From OLB6 sp964467455 (lineage in GTDB: Bacteria; Bacteroidota; Ignavibacteria; Kapaibacteriales; Kapaibacteriaceae): a DNA stretch of 64,000 bases. Of the stretch, positions 43,735-51,706 are shown in pieces. Under the pieces are notes generated by a model, which had not been told where the DNA came from, searched no databases, and worked only from the letters and a program-made list of their open reading frames with translations. Where the stretch lies: NCBI GenBank assembly GCA_964467455.1, contig CAYXQJ010000003.1, forward strand, positions 1-64,000. Reading direction: 5' to 3'. Position numbers and translations under genes: made by a program. Position 1 is the first letter of the stretch. Each line of letters begins with the position of its first letter.

Positions 43735-45507
43735 ATGCAGCCTACCCATACCGATCCAGAATACTACCACAAGGTGGTCGATTGCCAATGGGCCTGTCCG
43801 GCCCACACTCCGGTACCGGAATACATCCGCCTGATCGCGGCGGAGAAGTACTCGGAGGCCTATATCGTCAACTGGGAATCGAATGTCTTCCCCGGCGTCC
43901 TCGGACGCACGTGCGACCGACCATGCGAACCGGCATGCCGTCGCGGACGAGTGGAAGAAGAACCCGTTGCCATTTGTCGCCTCAAACGCGTAGCCGCCGA
44001 CAACAAAGAGCGCGATGCAGTGCTCAATTACATTCCTGCCGGCCCCTTTCCATCGAATGGTAAAAAGGTGGCCTTGATCGGCGGAGGTCCGGCATCACTG
44101 GCCGTGGCACGCGACCTGGCACCGTTAGGATATGAGATCCATCTCTTCGATGAACAACCGGCCGGCGGCGGAATGATGCGGACGCAGATCCCCAGCTTCC
44201 GTCTGCCCAATGCCGTGTTGGAAGAAGAGGTCGGCTACATCCTCAACATGGGCATCCATACGCAGTTCAACCACTATGTGAGCTCATTGCGCAGTGTGGT
44301 GGAGCAAGACTACGATGCCATCTTCGTGGGCACGGGTGCTCCGCGCGGACGCGACCTTGACGTACCTGGCCGACAAGAAGCGGCATCGAACATTCACATC
44401 GGCATCGAATGGCTGCAGAGTGTTGCCTTCGAACACACACATCACATCGGTAAGAAGGTGATCGTGTTAGGGGGCGGGAACACCGCCATGGACTGCTGCC
44501 GTACGGCACGTCGTCTGGGCGGCGAATCGGTGAAGGTTGTCGTGCGCAGCCCCTTTGCAGAAATGAAAGCATCGCCGTGGGAAAAAGAAGATGCGATGCA
44601 TGAAGACATTCCGATCATCGACAACCATGTGCCGGTGTCGTTCGTTGTGGAAGACGGCGTACTCAAGGGCATGATGTTCGAGAAGGTTCATGCCGTCTAT
44701 GAAGATGGACGTCGCAAACTGGTCCCGACCGGCGAACCGCATGTCTTTATCGAAGCCGATGATGTGTTGATCGCCATCGGACAAGAGAACTCCTTCCCAT
44801 GGATCGAACGCGACCTCGGCATGGAGTTCGACAAGTGGAATATGCCGGTGGTCGATCCGCTCACCTATCAGTCAACGGTTCCGAAGGTCTTCTTCGGTGG
44901 TGACGCAGCCTTCGGTCCGAAGAACATCATCACCGCTGTTGCGCAAGCGCATCAAGCAGCGATCTCGATAGACCTGTTCTGTCAGGGTAAGTCGCTCATC
45001 GAACGTCCACATCCGGCGTCGAATCTCGTTAGTGCCAAGATGGGCATTCACGAGTGGAGCTATGACAGCGTGGTCACGGTCGACAAACGTTTCGTGGTGC
45101 CACAAGCAGAAAAGACGCTCACACTCAAGGACCGCAAACTGGAAGTGGAGTTGGGCTTTGATTGCAAGACGGCCTTCAACGAAGCAGAGCGGTGTTTGAA
45201 TTGTGACGTGCAGACCGTCTTCACGGCAAAACGTTGTATCGAATGTGATGCCTGTATGGACATCTGTCCTACGTCGTGCATTACCTTCACGGCCAACGGT
45301 GAAGAAACCGATCTTCGCACACGCTTGAAAGCACCGGCGAATAACCTCACGCAAGACCTGTTGATCTCGGAGCCGTTGGCAACAACACGCATCATGGTCA
45401 AGGACGAGGACCTGTGTCTGCACTGTGGCTTGTGTGCAGAGCGTTGTCCTACCGCTGCATGGGATATGCAGCTCTTCTCGTATTACACGGCTAAGGCAGG
45501 GGCATAA
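43735..45507 (+). CDS. GltD-like FAD/NAD(P) oxidoreductase with C-terminal 2[4Fe-4S] ferredoxin domain
   Basis: 590 aa from ATG 43735 (GAGAG upstream); starts at 43702 and 43717 are possible. N-terminal Fe-S cysteines (CQWACPAHTPVPEYI, RTCDRPCEPACRRG), FAD site VALIGGGPASLAVARDLA, NAD(P) site VIVLGGGNTAMDCCRTARRL, GGDAAFGPKNIITAVAQAHQ. The last 100 residues hold two ferredoxin clusters (CIECDACMDICP and CLHCGLCAERCP). It could pass electrons between NAD(P)H and the ferredoxin used by KorAB, encoded just downstream (6-base gap). It may serve as the third subunit of this 2-oxoacid oxidoreductase; that role is inferred from context. Confidence 0.92.
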   Translation: MQPTHTDPEYYHKVVDCQWACPAHTPVPEYIRLIAAEKYSEAYIVNWESNVFPGVLGRTCDRPCEPACRRGRVEEEPVAICRLKRVAADNKERDAVLNYIPAGPFPSNGKKVALIGGGPASLAVARDLAPLGYEIHLFDEQPAGGGMMRTQIPSFRLPNAVLEEEVGYILNMGIHTQFNHYVSSLRSVVEQDYDAIFVGTGAPRGRDLDVPGRQEAASNIHIGIEWLQSVAFEHTHHIGKKVIVLGGGNTAMDCCRTARRLGGESVKVVVRSPFAEMKASPWEKEDAMHEDIPIIDNHVPVSFVVEDGVLKGMMFEKVHAVYEDGRRKLVPTGEPHVFIEADDVLIAIGQENSFPWIERDLGMEFDKWNMPVVDPLTYQSTVPKVFFGGDAAFGPKNIITAVAQAHQAAISIDLFCQGKSLIERPHPASNLVSAKMGIHEWSYDSVVTVDKRFVVPQAEKTLTLKDRKLEVELGFDCKTAFNEAERCLNCDVQTVFTAKRCIECDACMDICPTSCITFTANGEETDLRTRLKAPANNLTQDLLISEPLATTRIMVKDEDLCLHCGLCAERCPTAAWDMQLFSYYTAKAGA

Positions 45508-45513
45508 TCGATC

Positions 45514-47319
45514 ATGTCAAGTATCAACGATTTCGTCGTTCGTTTCGCCAACGTCAACGGCACCGGCTCGGCAAGTGCGAACTACCTCTTTGCGAAGAGC
45601 ATCTTCCGCATGGGCGTGCCGGTCTCGCCAAAGAACATCTTCCCTTCGAACATCCAGGGTCTGCCAACGTGGTACGAAGTGCGCGTGAGTGAGCAAGGAT
45701 ACCTTGGACGTCGCGACGGCGTCGACGTCATGGTCTCGGTCAACCCACAGAGCATGTCGCAAGACATCCGCAGTGTGCGTCCTGGTGGCTACTTCATCTA
45801 CGACAGCACCAAGCCGCTGCACGAAGAACAATTCCGCGATGACATCACCTTCCTCGGCATTCCGCTGATGGAGACATGTAATCGCGAATACACCGATCCG
45901 CGTCAGCGCTTGTTGTTCAAGAACGTGATGTACGTTGGTGCACTATCGGCATTATTGAAGATCGAATTCAGCGTGCTTGAGCAGCTCATCAGCGAACAGT
46001 TCGCCGGCAAAGAGAAACTCATCGCACCGAACCTCAAGGCCTTGCAGTTGGGTATCGACTACGTTCATCAGAACTTCGACTATCCCCTACCGTTCTATCT
46101 GGAACGTCGCGACCTAGTGGGTAACCACATTCTCACCACGGGCAACAATGCCTGCGGTCTTGGCGGCGTCTACGGCGGCGCCACGGTTGTGGCTTGGTAT
46201 CCCATCACGCCGTCAACCTCAGTAGCCGAGGCCTATCATGAGTGGGCCGAAGAACTGCGCATCGACGAACACGGCAAGCGCAACTATGCCATCGTCCAAG
46301 CCGAAGATGAACTTGCCGCCATCGGCATGGTCATCGGCGCCTCGTGGAACGGCGCACGCTCCTTCACCGCAACGTCGGGTCCGGGCGTTTCGCTTATGAA
46401 CGAATTTCTCGGCCTCGCCTACTTCGCCGAGATCCCGGCGGTGTTGATCGACGTGCAGCGGACAGGTCCGAGCACGGGCATGCCGACGCGGACGCAGCAG
46501 TCCGACATCATGATCTCCGCCTATGCCTCTCACGGCGACACCAAACATGTCTTGCTCTTCCCGTCGGATCCGAAAGAGTGCTTCGAGATGACGGCCGACT
46601 CCTTCGATCTCGCCGAACGTTTGCAGACGCCGATCATCATCATGAGTGATCTCGACCTCGGCATGAACGATCACATGTGTGCACCGTTCGAATGGGACGA
46701 CAGCCGCCGCTACGACCGTGGCAAGGTCTTCAATGCTGCCGAACTCGAAGAACTCGGCCGCTTCGGCCGCTACCTCGACGTTGACGGTGACGGCATCCCC
46801 TTCCGCACCATCCCCGGTGTCCATCCTTTGAAGGGGGCCTATGTTGCCCGCGGTTCGTCGAAAGACGAATACGCCGTCTACACCGAAGACTCTGCTGCGT
46901 ATCAACGCAACATGGACCGTCTTGCGAAGAAGTTCCACACAGCCCGCACGCTCGTCCATGCCCCGGAGTTCTACCAACAGCGTGATGAATCAAGCGTCGG
47001 CATGATCTTCTTCGGCACGTCGACCCACTCTGCCCTTGAAGCCCGCGACATTTTGCGCGCCCAAGGCACCAAGGTCGACGCCATGCGTCTCCGCGCCTTC
47101 CCCTTCAACGAAGACGTCAGGCACTTCATCAACAAACACGACACGATCTATGTGATCGAGCAAAACCGCGACGCCCAGATGCGCTCCCTGCTCAGCATCG
47201 AACTCGGCATCGACCCGCACCGCTTCATCTCCATCCTGAACTACGACGGCCTCCCCGTTACCGCTGATTTTATTGTTTCGTCCATCGTCCAACGTCCTTC
47301 CTCCAACGGTACGGAATGA
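45514..47319 (+). CDS. korA: 2-oxoacid:ferredoxin oxidoreductase, fused gamma-alpha subunit (KorA type)
   Basis: 601 aa. Residues 1 to about 190 are the gamma domain (ANVNGTGSASANYLFAKSIF). The alpha part starts with NACGLGGVYGGATVVAWYPI then TPSTSVAEAYHEW and contains QAEDELAAIGMVIGASWNGA, then TSGPGVSLMNEF and RTGPSTGMPTRTQQSD. The last two favour KorA (2-oxoglutarate) over pyruvate enzymes. It decarboxylates a 2-oxoacid with CoA to acyl-CoA, reducing ferredoxin, or the reverse in a reductive TCA direction. It lies between the GltD-like gene and korB in one operon. Confidence 0.94.
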   Translation: MSSINDFVVRFANVNGTGSASANYLFAKSIFRMGVPVSPKNIFPSNIQGLPTWYEVRVSEQGYLGRRDGVDVMVSVNPQSMSQDIRSVRPGGYFIYDSTKPLHEEQFRDDITFLGIPLMETCNREYTDPRQRLLFKNVMYVGALSALLKIEFSVLEQLISEQFAGKEKLIAPNLKALQLGIDYVHQNFDYPLPFYLERRDLVGNHILTTGNNACGLGGVYGGATVVAWYPITPSTSVAEAYHEWAEELRIDEHGKRNYAIVQAEDELAAIGMVIGASWNGARSFTATSGPGVSLMNEFLGLAYFAEIPAVLIDVQRTGPSTGMPTRTQQSDIMISAYASHGDTKHVLLFPSDPKECFEMTADSFDLAERLQTPIIIMSDLDLGMNDHMCAPFEWDDSRRYDRGKVFNAAELEELGRFGRYLDVDGDGIPFRTIPGVHPLKGAYVARGSSKDEYAVYTEDSAAYQRNMDRLAKKFHTARTLVHAPEFYQQRDESSVGMIFFGTSTHSALEARDILRAQGTKVDAMRLRAFPFNEDVRHFINKHDTIYVIEQNRDAQMRSLLSIELGIDPHRFISILNYDGLPVTADFIVSSIVQRPSSNGTE

Positions 47320-47324
47320 CAACA

Positions 47325-47399
47325 CTCAACCCTCTCCACTCAACCCTCTCCACTCAACCCTCTCCACTCAACCCTCAACCCTCTCCCCTCTACCCTAGT
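47325..47399. repeat. Minisatellite, ACTCAACCCTCTCC units inside the kor operon
   Basis: About five 14-base units fill the 91-base gap between korA and korB. Subunit genes of this enzyme normally abut or overlap, so the array is an expansion within an operon. Confidence 0.85.
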
Positions 47400-47410
47400 C
47401 GACTAATCTC

Positions 47411-48463
47411 ATGAGCTACATCCGCCCTGCCTTCCGCCACCCTGCCCTCCCGAAGAACGACATCGGCTATACTACGCGTGAGTATGAAGGATCACTCTCG
47501 ACTCTTTGTGCCGGCTGCGGTCATGACAGCATCGGCGCTGCTATCGTCCAGGCCTGCTGGGAGTTGAACATTCAGCCCCACCATGTTGCCAAGATGTCGG
47601 GCATTGGTTGTTCCTCAAAGACGCCGGCCTACTTCCTCGGCAAGTCGCATGGCTTCAACTCCGTCCACGGACGTATGCCGTCGGTGACCACGGGCGCCTA
47701 CCTGGCCAACCGCGACATGATCTACCTCGGCGTTTCCGGTGATGGTGACACGGCATCGATCGGCATGGGACAATTCGTCCATGCCGTCCGCCGCAACCTC
47801 AAGATGGTCTACATCGTGATGAACAACGGCTGCTACGGCCTCACGAAAGGTCAAGACAGCGCCACCGCCGACGCCGGTTCTATTAGCAAAGCCGGCAGCG
47901 TGAATCCCTTCGAAGCGATCGACCTCGCCGGACTTGCCCTCGAACTTGGTGCCACGTTCGTCGGTCAAAGTTTCTCCGGCGACAAAGAGCAACTCATCCC
48001 GATGCTCAAAGCTGCGATGAAGCACAACGGCTTTGCCTTCCTCAACGTCATCTCGCCATGCGTCACGTTCAACAACAACGTCGGCTCCACCAAGAGCTAC
48101 GACTACGTCCGCGAACACGTCGAAGCCACCTCGACCATCGACTTCGTCCCGCTCGAGACCGAGATCACAACATCCTATTCTGAGGGGGCGAACCAGCTCG
48201 TCACGATGCACGATGGCAGCAAGATCGAGCTGCACAAGCTTGCCAAAGACTGGGATCCGACGGATCGTTCATCGGCGGTGAACGCTCTGCATTCAGCACG
48301 CACAAAAGGTGAGATCCTGACGGGGCTGTTGTACGTTAACGAAACGTCGAAAGCACTGCATGAAGTCTTGGGGTCGAGTGCTCGCCCCCTGAACGCCATT
48401 CCTCACACGGAACTGAATCCGGGCAGTGCACGGCTGGACAATATCAACGCCTCGTTACGTTGA
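47411..48463 (+). CDS. korB: 2-oxoacid:ferredoxin oxidoreductase, beta subunit (KorB type)
   Basis: 350 aa. Thiamine-diphosphate subunit: LCAGCGHDSIGAAIVQACWE, SGIGCSSKTPAYFLGKSHGF, then GDGDTASIGMGQFVHAVRRN and MNNGCYGLTKGQDSATAD. Cluster and cofactor residues (CAGCGH, GIGCSS, a later Cys in VISPCVTF) are intact. With KorA it forms the catalytic core in the cytosol. A C-terminal extension of about 40 residues follows the usual end. The stop overlaps the convergent DUF6544-like gene by 20 bases. Confidence 0.94.
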   Translation: MSYIRPAFRHPALPKNDIGYTTREYEGSLSTLCAGCGHDSIGAAIVQACWELNIQPHHVAKMSGIGCSSKTPAYFLGKSHGFNSVHGRMPSVTTGAYLANRDMIYLGVSGDGDTASIGMGQFVHAVRRNLKMVYIVMNNGCYGLTKGQDSATADAGSISKAGSVNPFEAIDLAGLALELGATFVGQSFSGDKEQLIPMLKAAMKHNGFAFLNVISPCVTFNNNVGSTKSYDYVREHVEATSTIDFVPLETEITTSYSEGANQLVTMHDGSKIELHKLAKDWDPTDRSSAVNALHSARTKGEILTGLLYVNETSKALHEVLGSSARPLNAIPHTELNPGSARLDNINASLR

Positions 48464-49187
48464 AGTGGGCGTAGCAGAAGAGTCCTGAGGGTAAATGCCA
48501 GTACGCCTCTCCATACGTGGGGAGGCGTCTTCCGTTTAAGACGGCATAGCGACTTGCCGGCGTTGTCCACCGAGCTTGGATGTGCGTCTTTCCATCGGAC
48601 GACATCGAACGATCGTCAGATGCGAAGTCGATGAGGTCTCCGTCAGCATTGAAGAACAACCGTGCTGAAACAGTGTTGTCGTTCACCGTGAACGATGCAT
48701 CCACTGTATGATCATCAACAGGCGTCCAGGTGATCGCCGGATCGACGAGTTGTTCGGGTGCGATCAAGCACAGGTCGTTGAGAAAGGTCACCGTCTCGCT
48801 TTTATCCATGATCGGACCAAACGCATCAGCCACTGTGATCAGTCCGGCAAGTTTGATCTTCATCGTTGCCGTCCCGTTGCGGTAGACGTGTAGTCCACGC
48901 AGCGGCACACCGAACATCTTCGCTTCGATGTAGAACAGTCGCACCCTTTTCTGCACATTCGTGAACTGCCATGCTCTGATCGGCAGCCACGGTCCATCGG
49001 CCTTCACCTTCATCTCGCCGGTGAACTCCACTTCGAATGTTTCTGGGATTGGTGCACCTACGGCATGCGTACGCTGCACGTAACGCTGGACAGTTATTGG
49101 TAGACGTGCCAGTAGAGACTCAGATAGCATTGAACCGCTGGACGCACCACAATGCACCTGTTTCAACTTCTCATATAGATCTAGCAT
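48444..49187 (-). CDS. DUF6544-like conserved protein
   Basis: 247 aa, cytosolic. Landmarks: LPITVQRYVQRTHAVGAPIP, then FEVEFTGEMKVKADGPWLPI, RLFYIEAKMFGVPLRGLHVY, FLNDLCLIAPEQLVDPAITW and LPTYGEAYWHLPSGLFCYAH. I recall this pattern from proteins labelled DUF6544 or DUF6920; the assignment is from memory. Function unknown. Its upstream DNA is a CTAG-rich minisatellite with no recognisable promoter. Confidence 0.75.
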   Translation of the reverse strand: MLDLYEKLKQVHCGASSGSMLSESLLARLPITVQRYVQRTHAVGAPIPETFEVEFTGEMKVKADGPWLPIRAWQFTNVQKRVRLFYIEAKMFGVPLRGLHVYRNGTATMKIKLAGLITVADAFGPIMDKSETVTFLNDLCLIAPEQLVDPAITWTPVDDHTVDASFTVNDNTVSARLFFNADGDLIDFASDDRSMSSDGKTHIQARWTTPASRYAVLNGRRLPTYGEAYWHLPSGLFCYAHFNVTRR

Positions 49188-49262
49188 TCTAGCCCTCTAT
49201 CTATCTAGCCCTCTAGCTATCTAGCCCTCTAGCTATCTAGCCCTCTAGCTATCTAGCTGTTT
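49188..49262. repeat. Minisatellite, CTATCTAGCCCT units
   Basis: Tandem 16-base units (CTATCTAGCCCTCTAG) upstream of the DUF6544-like gene and just after the osmC stop. The CTAG-type family is also found at 15.65 kb. Confidence 0.88.
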
Positions 49263-49674
49263 AGCCGACTAACACGATCTCATGCGTGATCTTCGACACC
49301 TGCCCCAACATCGCATGTACACCGCAGTATTTCTCTGTCGACTTCTGCACGGCACTCTCCACCTTGGGCAGGTATTCTTCCGTAGTGCCAACCTCATAGA
49401 TCATGTGCATCGAAGTGTAGACCTTCGGGTGATCTTCCGTGAGTTCACCGGTCACGCGGACGGTGAGCGACGTCATCGGCACACGCATCTTCGGTAGCAG
49501 CGACGCAACGTCCATCGCTGTACAGCCGGCAAGTGAGGTCAGCAGCAACTGTTTTGGACTTACGCCCGACCCGGCCGGGCTTTCATGCGAAGCCAGCGGA
49601 AAGGTCACGTTGTTTTGATGGGCATCGAAGAGCAGGTCGCTCTTCCATTGGACGTCGATTGTATGGGTAGCCAT
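49261..49674 (-). CDS. OsmC-family hydroperoxide/thiol protein
   Basis: 137 aa. OsmC fold with both redox cysteines: SLAGCTAMDVASLLPKM (Cys near 51) and EKYCGVHAMLGQ (Cys near 115), plus ESPAGSGVSPKQLLLTSL. The YhfA/OsmC-like subgroup is suggested by length and by VRVTGELTEDHPKVYT. Likely reduces organic hydroperoxides in the cytosol. The start at 49674 is immediately preceded by a GTTAGTC minisatellite that replaces any normal promoter region. Confidence 0.92.
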   Translation of the reverse strand: MATHTIDVQWKSDLLFDAHQNNVTFPLASHESPAGSGVSPKQLLLTSLAGCTAMDVASLLPKMRVPMTSLTVRVTGELTEDHPKVYTSMHMIYEVGTTEEYLPKVESAVQKSTEKYCGVHAMLGQVSKITHEIVLVG

Positions 49675-49675
49675 G

Positions 49676-49735
49676 GTTAGTCGGTTAGTCGGTTAGTCGG
49701 TTAGTCGGTTAGTCGGTTAGTCGGTTAGTCGGTTG
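49676..49735. repeat. Minisatellite, GTTAGTCG units
   Basis: Seven tandem eight-base units directly upstream of osmC. Same unit as 18.34-18.38 kb. Confidence 0.9.
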
Positions 49736-49810
49736 ATGTCAAAAATCGGAGAATTGACACGCGAATACTGTGACTTTCGTCATACGTGCGGTCTGAAGAC
49801 GAAACATTCG

Positions 49811-49818
49811 TAGTTTTG
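49811..49818 (+). promoter_or_regulatory. -7 element TAGTTTTG of the helicase gene
   Basis: Exact TAnnTTTG match. It would give a leader of roughly 130 bases before GTG 49954, unlike the leaderless genes elsewhere, and the leader contains the structure at 49868-49938. Confidence 0.5.
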
Positions 49819-49867
49819 TGTTCGACAGCGTTCTACTTCTCTCCTGCCCCCGTTCTCCTTCCTGTTG

Positions 49868-49938
49868 GTAATGATCACGGTAGCATGATGTGGCGCAAGG
49901 CCACGCGAGACAAGTGACCGTGAAATATTTATCATTAC
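49868..49938 (+). ncRNA. Structured 5' leader of the DEAD-box gene (candidate cis-regulatory RNA)
   Basis: Nested perfect helices: GTAATGAT (49868-49875) with ATCATTAC (49931-49938); directly inside it CACGGT (49876-49881) with ACCGTG (49917-49922), leaving the eight-base bulge AAATATTT; and an inner hairpin GTGGC (49890-49894) with GCCAC (49900-49904). The structure ends three bases before the ribosome site AAGGAAGG (49941-49948), with GTG at 49954. I know no Rfam family with this layout. A cold-responsive or autoregulatory leader is plausible for a helicase gene. Confidence 0.6.
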
Positions 49939-49953
49939 GTAAGGAAGGCCCTC

Positions 49954-51360
49954 GTGACCTTTACCGACCTACACCTGTGCGCACCGGTGCAAAAAGCTGT
50001 GCGCGCTGCGGGCTATGAACGCCCGACCCCTATTCAACAACAAGCCATTCCGATGGTGCTTGCCGGACATGACGTCTTTGGCTGCGCCCAAACAGGAACA
50101 GGCAAAACCGCTGCGTTCGCGCTGCCGATCTTGCATAAGCTCCACGAAGATGGACCGCAACGCGGTGGACCGAGCGTGGTCATTCTGGCCCCAACGCGCG
50201 AACTGGCCGTTCAGATCGGCGAGAGCTTTCTGACGTACGGCAAGCAAGTGCGTGCACGCTACTTGACCGTCTTCGGCGGCGTCTCGATCGGACCGCAGAT
50301 CTCGACCATCCGTCGCGGCATCGACGTGATCGTTGCAACACCGGGACGGTTGATCGACCTGCTCGATCAACGCGCCATCCGTCTTGATCGCGTCAACACA
50401 CTCGTCCTTGACGAAGCCGACCGAATGCTCGACATGGGCTTCCAACCGCAGATCAATCGCATCATCTCCGAGATCCCCAAGGAACGCCAAACACTGTTCT
50501 TCTCGGCAACCGTGCCGCCGGAAATCCGCAAACTGGCCGACAGCATCCTGCGCACACCGACGCACGTTGCCGTCGCCCCGGTGTCGTCAGCCACAGAGAC
50601 CGTGACGCAACATCGCTACATCGTTCCCAAAGCGAACAAGCGAAAAATGTTGCTCCACTTGCTGGACCACGTACTCACCGGTAGCGTCCTGGTCTTCACG
50701 CGCACCAAACGCGGCGCAGATCGCGTGATGAAAGATCTCACCAGCGAAGGCGTGACCGTCAACGCCTTGCATGGAGACAAGTCGCAAGCCGCACGCCAAA
50801 AAGCCCTGAAGGACTTCAAGGCAGGACGCATTCGTGTTCTCGTTGCCACCGACATCGCCTCCCGCGGTATCGATATCAGCGAATTGCCGTATGTGATCAA
50901 CTACGACGTTCCGGAAAGCCCCGAGACCTACGTCCACCGCATCGGCCGCACAGGCCGCGCCGGAACCGAAGGACTTGCCATCACACTGAGCAGCGGTGAA
51001 GATGAGGGCGATGTTCGCGCGATCGAAAAGCTCATCAAGTCGAAGATCCCGGTGATCCACGATCATCCGTATCATAAGGTGTCGGCAGAAGACGCAGCGA
51101 AGAATCGAACGACCGAACAACCGAAAACCCGAACAACCGAACAACCGAGAACTCGAACAACCGAACGACCGAATAACCGAACAACCGAACAACCGAATAA
51201 CCGAACAACCGAACAACCGAATAACCGAAAGTTTGAAGGACGTCGGACGAAGGACGAGGGACGAAGGACGACTGAAGAAGGACGCTCTAGCGCTCCTCGA
51301 TCGAATAGATCGTCCGGATCTCGTCCGGGATCGCAGCGGCGCGACCGGAGTCGGTACTGA
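49954..51360 (+). CDS. rhlE: DEAD-box RNA helicase, RhlE-like
   Basis: 468 aa from GTG 49954. Complete helicase core: Q motif (YERPTPIQQQAIP), motif I AQTGTGKT near residue 45, PTRELA, TPGR, motif II DEAD near 153, SAT, then RGID and HRIGRTGR near 328. The family unwinds short RNA duplexes with ATP in ribosome assembly and RNA decay. From residue about 385 the tail is low-complexity and made of NRTTEQPN-type repeats then RRTKDEGR, encoded by DNA minisatellites, ending in a basic Ser/Arg stretch. The last 74 bases overlap the convergent thioesterase gene. A structured leader precedes it. Confidence 0.95.
   Translation: MTFTDLHLCAPVQKAVRAAGYERPTPIQQQAIPMVLAGHDVFGCAQTGTGKTAAFALPILHKLHEDGPQRGGPSVVILAPTRELAVQIGESFLTYGKQVRARYLTVFGGVSIGPQISTIRRGIDVIVATPGRLIDLLDQRAIRLDRVNTLVLDEADRMLDMGFQPQINRIISEIPKERQTLFFSATVPPEIRKLADSILRTPTHVAVAPVSSATETVTQHRYIVPKANKRKMLLHLLDHVLTGSVLVFTRTKRGADRVMKDLTSEGVTVNALHGDKSQAARQKALKDFKAGRIRVLVATDIASRGIDISELPYVINYDVPESPETYVHRIGRTGRAGTEGLAITLSSGEDEGDVRAIEKLIKSKIPVIHDHPYHKVSAEDAAKNRTTEQPKTRTTEQPRTRTTERPNNRTTEQPNNRTTEQPNNRKFEGRRTKDEGRRTTEEGRSSAPRSNRSSGSRPGSQRRDRSRY
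51112..51283. repeat. In-gene minisatellites (AACAACCGAATAACCG and GGACGAAGGACG units)
   Basis: Two adjacent tandem arrays code for the low-complexity tail of the DEAD-box helicase: AACAACCGA(ATAACCGA) units to about 51232 and GGACGA/GGACGTC units at 51238-51283. The second unit type resembles the array inside the P-type ATPase gene. Confidence 0.85.
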
Positions 51361-51706
51361 TCATGACATAATCTTGCCAGCCATCGGCAACAACCTTGCC
51401 GGTGGCTTTGCGCAAGATCTCAAAGGCCACACGCACGCCCTTGACACGCATCTCTTCGATGCGCGTGCGAACAACGGCAATATCGCCCATGCGCAGCTCG
51501 CGTTTGTATTCGATGAAGGTTGAGGTATTGACCCAACTAAAGCCGAGATTGAGGAAGTCCTCCATCGGCATGCCATAACAACGCGCCATCTGGTCATACC
51601 GGGCCATCAACACATAGTCGAGATATCGACTGTTGTGAACGTGCGCGTTCACGTCAATGTCATCCGGACGGACGATAATCTCCGATTCGAACGTAGCGTA
51701 CGGCAT
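51287..51706 (-). CDS. Acyl-CoA thioesterase, 4HBT (hotdog) family
   Basis: 139 aa from ATG 51706, which overlaps the outer-membrane protein's stop (TGATG). Hotdog fold: IIVRPDDIDVNAHVHNSRYL, then DYVLMARYDQM, FIEYKRELRMGDIAVVRTRI and DGWQDYVMISTDSGRAA. The D-x-N-x-H-x-H-N-x-x-Y-L segment is the YbgC/FadM-like active site. Probably hydrolyses acyl-CoA in the cytosol. Its 3' end is antisense to 74 bases of the helicase tail. Confidence 0.92.
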   Translation of the reverse strand: MPYATFESEIIVRPDDIDVNAHVHNSRYLDYVLMARYDQMARCYGMPMEDFLNLGFSWVNTSTFIEYKRELRMGDIAVVRTRIEEMRVKGVRVAFEILRKATGKVVADGWQDYVMISTDSGRAAAIPDEIRTIYSIEER

